Origin: Alitta virens
Taxonomy: Eukaryota > Annelida > Polychaeta > Phyllodocida > Nereididae
Assembly: GCA_932294295.1 (NCBI GenBank)
Contig: OW028577.1
Location: 2,942,001-3,006,000 of the forward strand
Direction of reading: 5' to 3'
DNA length: 64,000 nucleotides
A model generated the notes under the pieces. That model made no database searches, was not told the origin of the DNA, and saw only the letters and a program-made list of their open reading frames with translations. The first letter of the stretch is position 1. Each line of letters starts with the position of its first letter. Positions 44,745 to 57,292 of this stretch are shown here, piece by piece. Made by a program: the position numbers and the translations under genes.

Positions 44745-45062
44745 GTTGACAGACAGATATAGAGACAGAAAGACAGCAAGACAGACAGACAGCTAGACAG
44801 ACAGACAGACAAAGACAGACAGATAGAGACAGACAGAGACAGCGAGAGAGACAGAGTCAGACAGACAGAGAGAGACAGAGAGAGACAGAGAGAGAGAGAC
44901 AGAGAGACAGAGAGATGGAGAGAGACAGAGACAGACACAGTGAGACCGAGAGACCGAAGACAGAGAGACAGACAGCTAGACAGACAGACAGACAGCTAGA
45001 CAGAGACAGACAGACAGAGACAGACAGAGATAATTTATTTATACAAAAAGACACAGACAAAC
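44745..45062. repeat. (ACAG)n/(AGAG)n microsatellite
   Basis: About 300 bp of ACAGACAG, AGAGAGAC and GACAGAGA words. Reading frames here give only Ser/Leu/Cys-rich artefacts. Confidence 0.95.
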
Positions 45063-46313
45063 AGACAATACACAAGTAAAGAGATATATGTATGATATTC
45101 TCTAAGTGTGGGAGGCCTCTCTAAGGTCCGTTATCGAGAGGCCACCCAGGTGTTAAAACGTAGCCTGAAATCTCCTGAGTCACCATTTATGTGTTACACG
45201 CGGGGATTGTGAAGAAATTAACTCATCCAATGGAGTATTTCCATGGCTGGTTTTACAATCGAACATGTCTCTACTCTCTATAGTCTTATTGTAGCTGTTG
45301 CTACACTTGATCTGAAACAAGGTTCTAAGTCATGAACTTCACAAAACCCATGAGTCAGTTAATCAGTTGCACCTACCATATCTGGATAATATCTGGGTAA
45401 TAAAAAAATTTTCGATTCTCATTTACGAGGCTTGGAAAAAAATCTCTGTCACTGGAAATGATTTTGTTCAGAATAAGATTGTCAAGTAACATATTTTTTT
45501 TCCTTTTACATGCACCAAACTGAAAAAAATGGAACCAAAAACCTGGTTTACCTGTGACTTTGAGACAGTCCCAGTTGGCCAATGAATTGTTAAACCCAAG
45601 GTGAAACAACTCTCAGGCACTTTTTATGAACTATATTTCTGGATGTTATGCGCATGAGACATTAAACTTGAGGTGCCTTGTACTCTGTGTCTTCCCTGGG
45701 GCAAGTGAAAGACACAAAGAGTGTAAACGTAACAACAAATAAAAACAATTACAACAATATTTATCATTGGTTACCATATGCAAAGTCAATTTACATCCGA
45801 TTCTTGTCAATAAAGTTGATTGTCACAATTACAGATGTTACTTTATCGAATTAGGTCAGTTTGTATATTTAGTACAATGGTAGAAACCAGATATTTTTGT
45901 ATTAAATGTGTTCATTAAATTTGGCCATTTATAATATTTCCTTATTCACTGAAAATTAATGGAAATTATCTGCGTACAATGCTCAAGCTATTATAAACAT
46001 TCTCCAAACCCTGGAATCCTTCCTTTGGTTGGCACTCGCCTGAATCTTTGATTTCAATGGCTTTGACTGCTGTGCTGTTGTTCTTCCTATTTAGAACTCT
46101 TATGAGCAATTCAATAAGTTCAATCACTATGATGACAGTTATTCCTGACCATAAATTCAAATTGCCTCCAAGCTGGGACAAAACATTAACCATCTGTAGC
46201 TTGGGTTGGTCTTTTAGATGAAGGTATTGTATAATATAATCTTAATTTTCCCTTTATTCTTAAGGGTCAACTCTAATGTTTGCAAAGTGAAAGTCTATTT
46301 AAAGTGTGGACTC
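45063..46313. other. Gene-poor stretch
   Basis: A weak hairpin around 45680-45722 (ACTCTGTGTCTT / AAGACACAAAGAGT). No gene seen. Confidence 0.45.
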
Positions 46314-46924
46314 TAAAGCGCCCATCTCACATAGCCGGTTTTGCCGTAGTGAACCCGTAGTATTATATAACGGTTACGCAACGCGCTTCCCTGCACCAAC
46401 CCGACGGCTACCCGTGGATACCCGGCAATGCCCGTCAAGTAACTCCTGGGACTCGTGGCCAAGCCGGGAATTTCGGGCACGGTAGCTGGGTGAGCCATGC
46501 TTCATTTCTACTCATTCATTTCTACTCATTCTGCCAACTGGCCAATGGGAAGGACTTTTCCTTGGGTTTTGTAGAAGTCAATTAACCTATATATGTAATA
46601 GCAATCTGCCGTGACCGTTATGTCAATTGCTATTAGCATTTTGAATGATACAAAGAATGGGGTAAATCATGCTTTTTCATCATTGATCACAAGCATTAAT
46701 TGAAATTCTGAATTTCAACTGATTCCTGTTTATTATGCATATTAAAGAGGGAGATTGTCTATAATTTGTTTCGATCATGGATGGAACATGCAATATCAAT
46801 TTTAATTCCAGTTGGATTATTTTCAGAAACAACAACAAGAACGAAATATTAATGATTTATAATTATAAAATGAAATAAAAACAAATATCTCGCTTAATAT
46901 TTAGTCTATTTTCGACCTAAAAAC

Positions 46925-47240
46925 ATGTATGGAATCAGTATGAACTATACTACAATTCAGTCAGGGGAGCAGCAGCCTTTTAAAGTGCTCCACCCTTCCT
47001 GCATTGATACAGTCTGGGCACGGACGTTTGGGGGAGCACCAGTTTGCCTTCGCCGACCTACCTGCCTTCTCAGACAAATATCTCGCTTAATATTTGGTCT
47101 ATTTTTGTCCAAAAACACCTATAGAATATTTATGAACTGTACTACAATTCATTCTTATTTGACGAAAATTGGACTAATATTAGGGGAGCAGCAGCCTTTT
47201 AAAGTATATACAACCCCCCTCCAATGCTGCATGTACAAAA
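46925..47240. repeat. Two-fold repeat inside the Harbinger-type element
   Basis: Two units share GAACT(A/G)TACTACAATTCA and GGGGAGCAGCAGCCTTTTAA. A third copy lies reversed at 25085-25150. Confidence 0.7.
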
Positions 47241-47324
47241 TATCATTCGACGAGTGACTCGCCAGGTTTTCGTCGTTATATTTTAAAATTAGACCAGGTG
47301 ACGTACACGTCGAAATTAAACTCG

Positions 47325-47560
47325 TAGAAGCCATCGAGTTACTCATAGAACCCGTCGAGTAAACCCTGGAAGCCGTCGAGTCTCTCCTGGAATTCGTCCA
47401 CTAATTGGCCGTAACCCGCCGAGTCACCCATAGAACCCGCCGAGTCACCCGTAGAACCCTCGAGTCAACCGTAGAACCCAACGAGTCACCCGTAGAACCC
47501 GCCGAGTCACCCGTAGAACCCGTCGAGTCATCCGCAGAACCCTTTTTGCCGCCAAAATCC
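47325..47560. repeat. About 21-bp minisatellite GAGTCACCCGTAGAACCCGC
   Basis: About ten units of CGAGTCACCCGTAGAACCCG with variants, close to the right end of the element. Subterminal arrays like this often hold transposase binding sites. Confidence 0.8.
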
Positions 47561-47648
47561 GTCGCCAACCCAGCGAAAAAAACTGTTGCATAACCGTTAC
47601 ATAATACTAAGGCCTACGGCAAAACTGGCTATGTGAGACCTAGGTTAA

Positions 47649-49124
47649 AAGGCAATTCACCAAAGTATTTTGGAAAATCAGACCAGTCATAACAGAGAGA
47701 GAGGGAGAGAGGGAGAGAGCCCTTTGAAATCTGATATTTAAAATACCAAAAGCAGCCATCAGACTTTATTTTAAAGTTACCAGTTATATTTATATAAATA
47801 TGAATTTGTTGATTTACGTAGGTCTATGGGCAATACATATTAATTTCTTACTTACTTATGTTTTTTTATTTCAGTACGAATAGTTTTGCAATCAATCCAT
47901 ACAGTGAGATGTTTCTTCGCAAGCTGGCTTGAAGAATTTCAGAGTGAACCCGCACAGTTCAGTTTGTTTTTTAGTTAAATATCTTCAAACTCTTCATTTG
48001 CCTGTTCGTGTTTCGGTATTATGAGAATAAATGGTAGACAGCAGTGACTTCCGCTATCAAAATGGACGCTGGTTGTTTGTGAAATTGTTCGATGGCCTTA
48101 ATCTGAAGGAATCAAAATGAAGGATTGACATCTGTGAGCATGGAACCGCACAAATGGAAAGAGATAACGGCTATGATGCAACCCAAATTTTGCAACTTAA
48201 AATGACACGTCCCTATGTGATGATTTTGATTCACTGTCTAATATAATTCCTGTTATTTCATTATGACCATGACAAATAACTATTACAATGTATGATGGCA
48301 CGAGGACACAAAATTATCATGTGAACGGTAGGAAATGTTATGATGATAACTCAGAGGTATTTAATTCAGAAACTTGAGGGTGACTTCGTGAAATCATTTC
48401 TGTCCATTTCATGCTTCTCCATGCTTGTATGAATGATGTAACTAAAGATAAAAACGTGGTCATATGCTAGATGATGCTACCAGCCACTAAACAGAACTGT
48501 TTGGCTATAGAAGGCTACTCAAAGCCAGATCTAACAGTACATAAACAATAAAATATAAACAATATAAGCGCATCCAGCGCATGGAAGAGCTATTCGAAAA
48601 AAGTTCTGATATATATATATTTATTAAAAAAACGAAAGCGTGATTGGTCAAGTTGGAAAATATTTTTTTTAATTTCAAATGTGAGGATTCAACAGATTCG
48701 TTGAGATAACTTTATGATTCATAATCATAAACACTTCAACTTGTCATGCTTAATATGCATTTTATGCATATATATATTTAATTATCCAAAAATGATCATG
48801 GTAAAGTCAGGAAACTTAAATGTAATATATAGAAAGTTGGGTTTATTAGCAACATTTCTGTTCATTTTATGCACTGAATAGATTGTTTACATGGTGTTAG
48901 AAAATTCACTTCTAATACCTGTGGTAGGAGACTTCGCAGTAAGATGAGTCTGACACCTCTACCCAGACCAGAATGGATGGATCTACCGAAGTATGTACTT
49001 TTTTTCATGTAAACTGTATTGCATGACAATAATTAAATGCTGTCTATTTTTTGCACTTGTGTGCTGCAGATGTCTGAAGTGTCGTAATAATTAAATGTTC
49101 ATACTTACATCATTCGTGTTGTTT
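47649..49124. other. Gene-poor stretch
   Basis: (GAGG)n run at 47694-47718; otherwise AT-rich with no gene. No left terminus for the neighbouring Harbinger element could be found here. Confidence 0.45.
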
Positions 49125-50561
49125 TCAAATCTTGTCTTGTTGCCATGGTACACTCCCAGCTTCTGAGTTAACGTAGTTGACCAAGTATTGCCGCATTTCT
49201 GTTGGTTTTGCCTCTGTACACATGTACACATGTCCCATGTCTGGTAGATTGGCATTCTCCCTCCATGCACCTGGGATGATCTCAGGGATGTCTGCATTTT
49301 CCTGGTCCACAGCATTTACTTGAGCAGTGGGATACTTCAGTCTGAGTAGGTTGTGCAACACACAGCAAGCAAGAGTTATGGTGCACACTCGGTCAGGACT
49401 TTGAGGCATTGTTGTGAGGAGACACCTGAACCTGGCAGCCAAAAGTCCAAAGGCATTCTCTACCACCCGTCTAGCTCTAGAAAGTCTGTAGTTGAAGATT
49501 CGGTTCCATGGTTATGTTCCTGTGAGGCAGAGGCTTCACCATCCAAGTCTGCAGTCCAAAGGCATCATCCCCAACTATGAAGTAAGGCACTGGTTGGTCA
49601 TCATTAGGCAGGTTATCTGGTTCAGGTAATCCAATGTTCCCACTTTGTAGCGCTTCCTTCAATTCTGTCTGACTCCAGCATCTGAGCCTGATCCACTGGC
49701 ACCAATGTCAACATAGAGGAACTTGTATTCAGCATCCACTACAGCCAGTAGGACAATAGAGAAAAATCCCTTGTAGTTGTAGAACAGGGATCCAGACTTC
49801 GCAGGACATCTGATGGCAACGTGCTTCCCATTGATGGCGCCGACACAGTGGGGGAAGTTCCTTCTGTTGTAGAATCCATTGGCAACTTCTTTCCAGGCTT
49901 CTGGGGTTACAGGACAATGCATCATTTCTGCTGAGTACTCGTCTATGATGGCCTGGCAGACTTCGATGACAAAGATAGAAATGGTATTGAAGGCTACCCT
50001 AAATCCATACTGCAGAGACATGTAGCTGTTGCCCGTACCCAGGTAGCGCAAGGTAATAGCCAGTTTCAATTCAGGTTCAAGGGCCCTCCTGCAAAAGGTA
50101 TCCTGCTTTGTAATCCTAGGTCCCACTCTGGCAAGAACTTCATGAAATAAGTCAGGCTCCATCCTCATGAAATTCTTGAAGCCACCCACATCTTCTGCAG
50201 TCAATTCAGCCATCAGTTTTTCATAGTGCCCATAAAGAGGTCTTCTTAGAAGCCAAGGTCGCACCAATATTCGCCTTCTTCTTCTTCTTGCAGCACCAGC
50301 ATTTTGTAATAAGTCATCTTCATCATTTGTTGTTATGGCCCTCACTGCATCATCTTGCTGTTTCTGTTCTTCTTGCAGAATTATATCATGAGCAGCAGTA
50401 AGTAGCTGGACTTGCATGTCCAGGTACTTCACATCCAATTCCACCCTGTCGTAGTGTGATAAAGACATATCCAATTCTTCTGTAGTAGCAGCAACACCTT
50501 TCCAGTATGGTAGTCCGAAGTGGAATGATGGACAGTGGAACGCATCCAGTTTAAATACCAA
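49125..50561 (-). pseudogene. PIF/Harbinger DDE transposase
   Basis: Would cut and paste a Harbinger element. The minus strand reads DVGGFKNFMRMEPDLFHEVL, LAITLRYLGTGNSY and VCQAIIDEY, then the catalytic domain GAINGKHVAIRCP, FYNYKGFFSIVLLAVVDAEY, VDIGASGSGSDAG and ARRVVENAFG. Families read GAIDG at the first catalytic Asp; here it is Asn (one transition). Frame breaks lie near 49680 (after SDAGVRQN) and near 49505 (before NYRLSRARR). The C-terminus includes CCVLHNLLR, usual for the family. Not functional as written. Confidence 0.88.
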
Positions 50562-50931
50562 TTTCAGAGCGATCCGGGTGAAAACCGCTTAACTCCATAG
50601 TAATATCGTAGTAAAATCGTGTAAAGATCGGGTATATCCGTGAAGGCCCCGTGTAACATACAGTCATGTTACTTCCGGCAACAAACGTGGCTCGTTCCTT
50701 GGTTCACCATGCACCTCTGTGTTTCAGCCGTACATATCTGTGTAGCGACCGTACACATCCATGTACTGGCCATGTTGCTCCTTGTTGCCACGTCTTGCCT
50801 TCGTGTCCACACCGCCAAATATTTCGTTTGTTGACATTTCTAACTTTTTCGCCTGGACCGCCCCGGATTTAACAAAATTTCATTCCGGGACACTCCGGTA
50901 TCCAATCCGGCTAAGTGTGAAGGGGCCTTTA
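50562..50931. mobile_element. Right terminal region of the Harbinger element
   Basis: Reversed, the end reads AGGCCCCTTCACACTTAGCC and is followed by TTA at 50929-50931, fitting a TWA target. Shares the CTTCACACTTAGCCGG style with the ends at 23295 and 46317. An inner GTGAAGGCCCCGTGTAAC near 50640 may be a second end. Confidence 0.6.
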
Positions 50932-51085
50932 GAGGGAAAATTCTCTAATTAATGTCCAATCAGCTGATAATTGTAAATTTGTAATTCACATACTTGCACA
51001 TTTATGATTTAATTTACATGTTTACACTAAGGTACTATTCAAAATAAACATCCACCTTTTTTTTTTAATTATCTTTGCTACACTT

Positions 51086-51795
51086 GGTCCATGTCTTTCC
51101 AACTATTATTAATTTGGATTAGCAAATAAACAATTTGATACAACGAACACTTCCAACTATTCTTAATTTGGATTACCATATTAACAATTTGATACCACAA
51201 ACTCTTCCAACTATTCTTAATTTGGATTACCATATTAACAATTTGATACAACAAACACTTCCAACTATTCTTAATTTGGATTAGCATATTAACAATTTGA
51301 TACAACGAACACTTCCAAATATTCTTAATTTGGATTATTAACAATTTGATACAACGAACACTTCCAACTATTCTTAATTTGGATTAGCATATTAACAATT
51401 TGATACAACGAACTCTTCCAACTATTCTTAATTTGGATTAGCATATTAACAATTTGATACAACGAACACTTCCAAATATTCTTAATTTTGATTATTAACC
51501 AGTTGATACAACGAACACTTCCAAATATTCTTAATTTGGATTATTAACAATTTGATACAACGAACACTTCCAACTATTCTTAATTTGGATTAGCATATTA
51601 ACAATTTGATACAACGAACTCTTCCAACTATTCTTAATTTGGATTAGCATATTAACAATTTGATACAATGAACACTTCCAACTATTCTTAATTTGGATTA
51701 GCATATTAACAATTTGATACAATGAACACTTCCAACTATTCTTAATTTGGACTAGCATATTAACAATTTGATACAACGAACACTTCCAACTATTT
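51086..51795 (-). repeat. 54-bp minisatellite with open minus frame, about 13 units
   Basis: Unit AACACTTCCAACTATTCTTA plus ATTTGGATTAGCATATTAAC plus AATTTGATACAACG. On the minus strand each unit keeps a frame (YQIVNMLIQIKNSWKCS). Two units are short, lacking GCATA. No start, signal or homology supports a real protein. Confidence 0.85.
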
Positions 51796-52532
51796 TGTAT
51801 TTTACCACAATAATTTTACATATAATTTATTCTGGGGTATATCTGATGCTGAGACATTCTGGAGGTATGGTTTCATCAATTATGTATGATGATGGTGACG
51901 ATACGGGAATTCAGTAGAAATAAAGCATTGTTTCATAATAAACAGTGTGATTGGCAGATGTCATTTAAGAGAAATGCATTGATTGGTGCCCTGCATTTAT
52001 ACCTCTGGGAATTCACTTAGCTTTTGTCACGTAAAAAATATCACAAGAAATGTTACAATTTGCCTGAGGAAAATTTATTAGATTCAAAAAGCTTTGTTCC
52101 AGCACAGGAATACATCTAAATTGACAACACTTTTGTTACTTTAAGAATGGAATGCACTCCATTGAATTTGACTTTTTTGTTTGGTAAGGTATCCTTAAAA
52201 CACACTCATACATAGTTAATCGTTATTTTATCTTATTAATCCAATGGCGGAGGCAACTTCATTCATACCAGTCATGGACAAAGTCATAGTACTACATAAG
52301 TATATGTACATTTATCATTTATTCAAAATAGTCTCAATCTAAAACTTTGTACATCCACACCTTCCATAGTTGGTAATTATTTACCCCAATTATGGAATGT
52401 TTTCTCTGCAGAAATTTACATTGTTCTTAAACATTGTTGCTTTATGATCTTGACAACTTTTTGTTTGTTTTTATGCACCTTTTTGTGTATATATTTTATA
52501 TTCATATGATCATGGTTCTCGTAAAGTCAACA
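51796..52532. other. Gene-poor stretch
   Basis: No gene seen. Ends at the SINE target copy GTAAAGTCAACA (52521-52532). Confidence 0.5.
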
Positions 52533-52706
52533 AAGGCGGAGGCCTAGCTCAGAGGTAGCACTCTGGGCTTCCAACCGCTGGGTCCCGGGTTCGATTCCCG
52601 GTCGAGCTTAAGTTGGATGGCTGTTTCCTCATTTGTCTTATTGCCATGGTCTCTGCCGGTCCTAATTAGCCCAACTGGTGCAGAAATACAGGACGTAAAG
52701 CCCTAA

Positions 52707-52744
<38 letters not shown>
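52533..52744 (+). mobile_element. Full-length tRNA-derived SINE
   Basis: Complete head and core and a (CA)n tail of about 40 bp. The 12-bp duplication GTAAAGTCAACA lies at 52521-52532 and 52745-52756. Confidence 0.92.
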
Positions 52745-52748
<4 letters not shown>

Positions 52749-52814
52749 AGTCAACAGGACCAATAAGCAAAACAACTTTGATTATTCTGTTTCTAAATAT
52801 AACAAAATTAAAAA

Positions 52815-52966
52815 ATATTAGCAGTGTTAGTGCCAGGCAAGTTTTAATCAATAATTATTAACAGGGCCATGCAAGTTTTAGTGTTTATTAAGAGTATTAG
52901 TGCCATGCAAGATTTAGATAACTTTTTATGAACAGTGTTGGTGCCATGAAAGTACTAGATTTTTTT
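52815..52966. repeat. About 45-bp tandem repeat, split by a MITE
   Basis: Three units of AACAGTGTTAGTGCCATGCAAG type. The series resumes at 53336 (AACAATGTTTTTACCATGCA). Confidence 0.7.
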
Positions 52967-53335
52967 ACACTGTGTGTCGTCACCTATTAGCCCAGCGACC
53001 TAATTATGGACATTCTTTTCTAGTTTACCTAGTTAACCAATATAATTTGTTAAATTATGTAGTTGATAGGCTGTGTATTGACTTAAGAAATCTTCTCTTA
53101 AAAATGCAAGAGAAATTGATTCATATTTTTATAGTTTAGGAAATTTTTCTGAATTGCCTCATTGTCAGAAGAAGCACAAAAACATCTAATTATGCTGTAA
53201 TTTAATTGATAGACCTTTAATACCATAAGCCAGCCTATAGACTATAAGAGAAATTGATTCATTTAGTTTAGATGAGGAAACAAGCAAAACATGTAAATAA
53301 TTAGGTCGCTGGGCTGTGAGGTGACGACACAGTGT
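52967..53335. mobile_element. MITE with 45-bp inverted ends
   Basis: ACACTGTGTGTCGTCACCTA and CAGCGACCTAATTAT at the left pair with the right end (GGTCGCTGGGCTGTGAGGTG, ACGACACAGTGT). It splits the neighbouring tandem repeat. No gene inside. Confidence 0.8.
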
Positions 53336-53499
53336 TTATTAACAATGTTTTTACCATGCATTTTTTCAACCTATTTTTATAAGATTAAGTAGATCATTTG
53401 AGTAACGTAACTGGAATCAAAACGCTATTTAATCACATGTTTTATGTGGAGTACCAATTAACACAGTGCTTAAAGAAAGCCTGTTAGCTCTACACAATA

Positions 53500-53689
53500 G
53501 TGCGGGGGCCTAGCTCAGAGGTAGCGCTCTGGGCTTCGAACCGCTGGGTCCCGGGTTCAATTCCCGGTCGCGCCTAAGTTGGATGGCTGTTTCATCCTTC
53601 GTCTCATTGCGATGGTCTCTGCCGGTCCTAATTAGCCCAGAAATACAGGACGTAAAGCCCTAATCACACACACACACACACACACACAC
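53500..53689 (+). mobile_element. Full-length tRNA-derived SINE
   Basis: Head GGGGGCCTAGCTCAGAGGTA, B box and core with a 12-base loss in the core, (CA)n tail. The 14-bp duplication AGCTCTACACAATA lies at 53486-53499 and 53690-53703. Confidence 0.92.
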
Positions 53690-53703
53690 AGCTCTACACA
53701 ATA

Positions 53704-53800
53704 TGAAGCCTGGTGCATTTGCCATTGACTTGGATGGCCAGGAGGACCAAAGCTTGTCATTCATGTATACTGCAGTTTTACTGGAAATCTGGATCCAAAT
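53704..53800 (+). pseudogene. Fragment of the fibrinogen-related exon
   Basis: CCTGGTGCATTTGCCATTGA and the following sequence match the GAFAIDLDG part of exon 1 at 21160 and 54219. It breaks frame after DLDG and has no acceptor of its own. A third, partial copy of this exon. Confidence 0.8.
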
Positions 53801-54413
53801 AAATGTATCTGAATCTGAATCTGCACAAACAACTTGTTTGTGGACCATGGCAAAATTGAGGTCACTTATGGCATATACCTATAAAATAATCAAATGTATG
53901 TTACTCACGCCTATAGTACACATCCCTATAATATTTCTTATAGCTACAACCTGTTATTAATTTTCTGTTCAATTCAGTTTATTCCATACATTCATTCATT
54001 TATTAAATTTACAATAATAGTTTATCCCACCAATCAAAAACTATTTTGGTAATATTATGTGGGTAAGGTTTAGCCATGCAAAAGATATCTGGAGATAAAA
54101 CATGGGGAGATAGGTGTGGATAAGTGTTGTGGTTCACGTAGAGTCTACTATATATAACTTCGTATTGTAAATTGTGTATTTCTCTTGATGTATTTTGCTT
54201 GATATTGTTTCATTGCAGTGTACCTTTGGTTCATAGCGAATACCCAGAGTATTCCGCGGTCTTGCAGACATTTATACGCGACAGGTGTGAGACAGCCTGG
54301 TGCGTTTGCCATTGACTTGGATGGGCCAGGAGGACCAAAGCCTGTCATTCATGTAAACTGCAGTTTCACTGGAGATCTGGATCGATATGTTATACACCAC
54401 AGCCATGAAAATG

Positions 54414-56518
54414 GTAAATTTAATGCACATTTAAAATGTAACTAAAGTAGCATAGAAATGATCACATTATATTTTCCTTTGGCCCTCAAACTTGTAGATA
54501 ATATTCCGTACGTTGTCAGATTAACTTTTTTCTGACTATCCCTGGAAAGTCTTTGGTCTCCACACTGTCATTAAACAAAATATCACTAATTCTATCATTG
54601 TTGCGATGCCATTTCAACAATTCTTTTCTACCGTATCCCAAATGCCTTGTGTGAGTTCATAGAAAGACCGGTGCGACAAGCGACGTTTTCGGTTCGAAAT
54701 TGAGTGAGTCTGTCATTGGCTTAACGCTGATTTTATGTGGCTGACACTCGATGATGTCATGCTAATCTTGGATGTAATTGCCTAGCGTATAGAGTTTTGG
54801 ACTATGTACCCCACACTGTTAAAAAAAACTCCTGCAGTTTTTACATTATTTAACTGGCGAATTTTTGCAGTGTCTTGCAAAATTTACAGTAACAAGTTGG
54901 CTTACTGTAAATTAGAATATATGGTTGTTTGCCATGAAATTACAGAACATGAATGCTTACCGTGAAATGTTACAAACAGCACTTTAACGTAAATGACTAC
55001 TACAAGTTAGCTTACCCTATATTTGCACAAATGGTGCTTGACTGTAAATCAAATTTAAACTCTTGTACTGTAAATCTTTCAAACGCTTCTTACCGTAAAG
55101 TCTTAAAAGCACAGTACTGTGTATGAGACCACATGTTGGCTCCATATAATTTTTCTTGCAACACCTTGGTGTAGGCATTTAAAACAAGTTTCAAGCACAA
55201 CACATTTTTGCAATGCTCTCGTACGTTAAAGTGCATATATCACTGCAACATTTCAATAAAATTATTACATAGGGTATTTGAAGTACCTCTAACTAATATT
55301 GCTGAATGCCAGTTCATGAGCCAGTAAAGCCTACAGTAACAGGCACTGATATTACTCAAATCATAGATTTTTTTCTATGTAAGTTGCTTACACAATGGTT
55401 AAAATTTTCAATTATAGTTGCATTGGTTAAAAATAATTTCTGCAACATATATACCAGCATATAAATTAAGGTGCTTAGTGCCCACTTAACTCAAACACAA
55501 ATACAACATTTGGATACAATGTAGCATTTATTTCTGAGGAATAAAAACTCCTATATGATACACAATCATATAAGTTCATAACATTACAATTTTTATCAGG
55601 CATCACAAAACCTTTGCATAACAGGAAGTCAAATTTTACATTTTAATGAAACGACCAGTTCAAAAAAGATACCGTAACTTTGAAAAAAAAACCTTAAAAA
55701 TTACAGTAATTCATAAATCAAATAACCCAAGCAAAGCAAGCATTTCAAATCAAGCCAATGTCGAGTTGATTCTGCCGTCATTCTGCCGGCGGCGTTGATA
55801 CCAGGCCAACGTCAGCTTGTACAACATATACTTAAAAGATCTAATAGTAATCCCCGAAACAGAATAAAAACAAAGTGAACAAAAAAGTGTAATACATGCA
55901 TTTACATGATATAGATGTTAAATGTAGATAATTTTAATTAGTTCATAATTTTTGGTTGTGGTTTCTCGAATTTCCGATAAACTGGAGGGGGGGGGGGTTT
56001 CTGATACCCATAAACCCCTAGGATATGCCCCTGAACACCAGTAAACTATATATTCACTTAACTGAACTAATAAGTGATGTAACAGTAATATGCTACATGG
56101 CATAAGAACTTGCAGTATCATGTCGTATAGTATGTTTATGGTATCTTACCATAACGGCAATATACTGCGGCAGTTCAGAACAAGCTCCCGTTCTTTACTT
56201 CAACTGTTAATTTTACAGTATCGATACTACAGTTAAGATTGACTGTATCTTACCATAGAATGTTAAGGTATCATGGTGTAGAGTAGTTTTACTGTATTTT
56301 CTCGTAAAAAAATGTGGTGACATGCTGTATGGTTGATTTGGTCTGTTTCACAGCATACTTCTGAAAACAATTACGGTATACTACTATTTTTGCCACCGTA
56401 GCTGTAATTATTATAGGATTATGCTGTCGAATAGATTTATGGTATCTTACAGTAAAGATTTTACGGTAGCATGCTGCATACTAAATAACAGTATTTTACT
56501 GTAAAAACTACGGATAAA
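54414..56518 (+). other. Large intron of the paralogue, repeat-rich
   Basis: From about 54816 (ACACTGTTAAAAAAAACTCC) on, many TACAGTAA / TTACCGTAA / TTACTGTAA words in both orientations suggest an old palindromic transposon. No gene. 55785-55830 has a ...CCAACGTCAG repeat remnant. Confidence 0.5.
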
Positions 56519-57292
56519 TTGCAAGACAACTACGGGAACTCGTTACAGTGCACCTTTACCTTTAATATATTCATTAAAGATACTGACTACGGTAACTTGT
56601 TACAGTGCACCTTTACCTTTAATATATTCATTAAAGATACTGACTACGGTAACTTGTTACAGTGCACCTTTACCTTTAATATATTCATTAAAGATACTGA
56701 CTACGGTAACTTGTTACAGTGCACCTTTACCTTTAATATATTCATTAAAGATACTGACTACGGTAACTCGTTACAGTGCACCTTTACCTTTAATATATTC
56801 ATTAAAGATACTGACTACGGTAACTTGTTACAGTGCACCTTTACCTTTAATATATTCATTAAAGATACTGACTACGGTAACTTGTTACAGTGCACCTTTA
56901 CCTTTAATATATTCATTAAAGATACTGACTACGGTAACTCGTTACAGTGCACCTTTACCTTTAATATATTCATTAAAGATACTGACTACGGTAACTTGTT
57001 ACAGTGCACCTTTACCTTTAATATATTCATTAAAGATACTGACTACGGTAACTTGTTACAGTGCACCTTTACCTTTAATATATTCATTAAAGATACTGAC
57101 TACGGTAACTTGTTACAGTGCACCTTTACCTTTAATATATTCATTAAAGATACTGACTACGGTAACTCGTTACAGTGCACCTTTACCTTTAATATATTCA
57201 TTAAAGATACTGACTACGGTAACTTGTTACAGTGCACCTTTACCTTTAATATATCCATCAAGGATACTGGCAATAATTGCTCACTCTTTTAA
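56519..57292 (+). repeat. 57-bp tandem repeat, 13 near-identical copies
   Basis: Each unit reads ACTACGGTAACT(T/C)GTTACA plus GTGCACCTTTACCTTTAATA plus TATTCATTAAAGATACTG. Almost the only variation is one T/C, giving NLLQ or NSLQ. The order of variants S LLL S LL S LLL S L implies duplication of blocks of three to four units. The frame is open for 257 codons because 57 is a multiple of 3. It lies within intron 1 of the paralogue, so coding use is doubtful. Confidence 0.92.

Larger units (their letters stand above)
46317..47645. mobile_element. Harbinger-type non-autonomous element, 1.3 kb
   Basis: Inverted ends share TCTCACATAGCC(G/A)GTTTTGCC, then AGTATTAT(A/G)TAACGGTTA and GCAAC, over about 60 bp. 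TAA flanks it at 46314-46316 and 47646-47648, the Harbinger-type TWA duplication. It contains two repeat blocks (below) and no transposase. Confidence 0.8.

Noticed and set aside
44681..45075. Serine/leucine-rich frames
   Set aside because: Direct translation of an ACAG/AGAG microsatellite.
51078..51776. Repeat protein on the minus strand
   Set aside because: Same reasoning: a 54-bp unit keeps the frame open; no other coding sign.
56519..57292. Real 257-residue repeat protein
   Set aside because: The open frame follows from a 57-bp unit without stops. It has no signal, start context or splice sites and lies within an intron of the paralogue.
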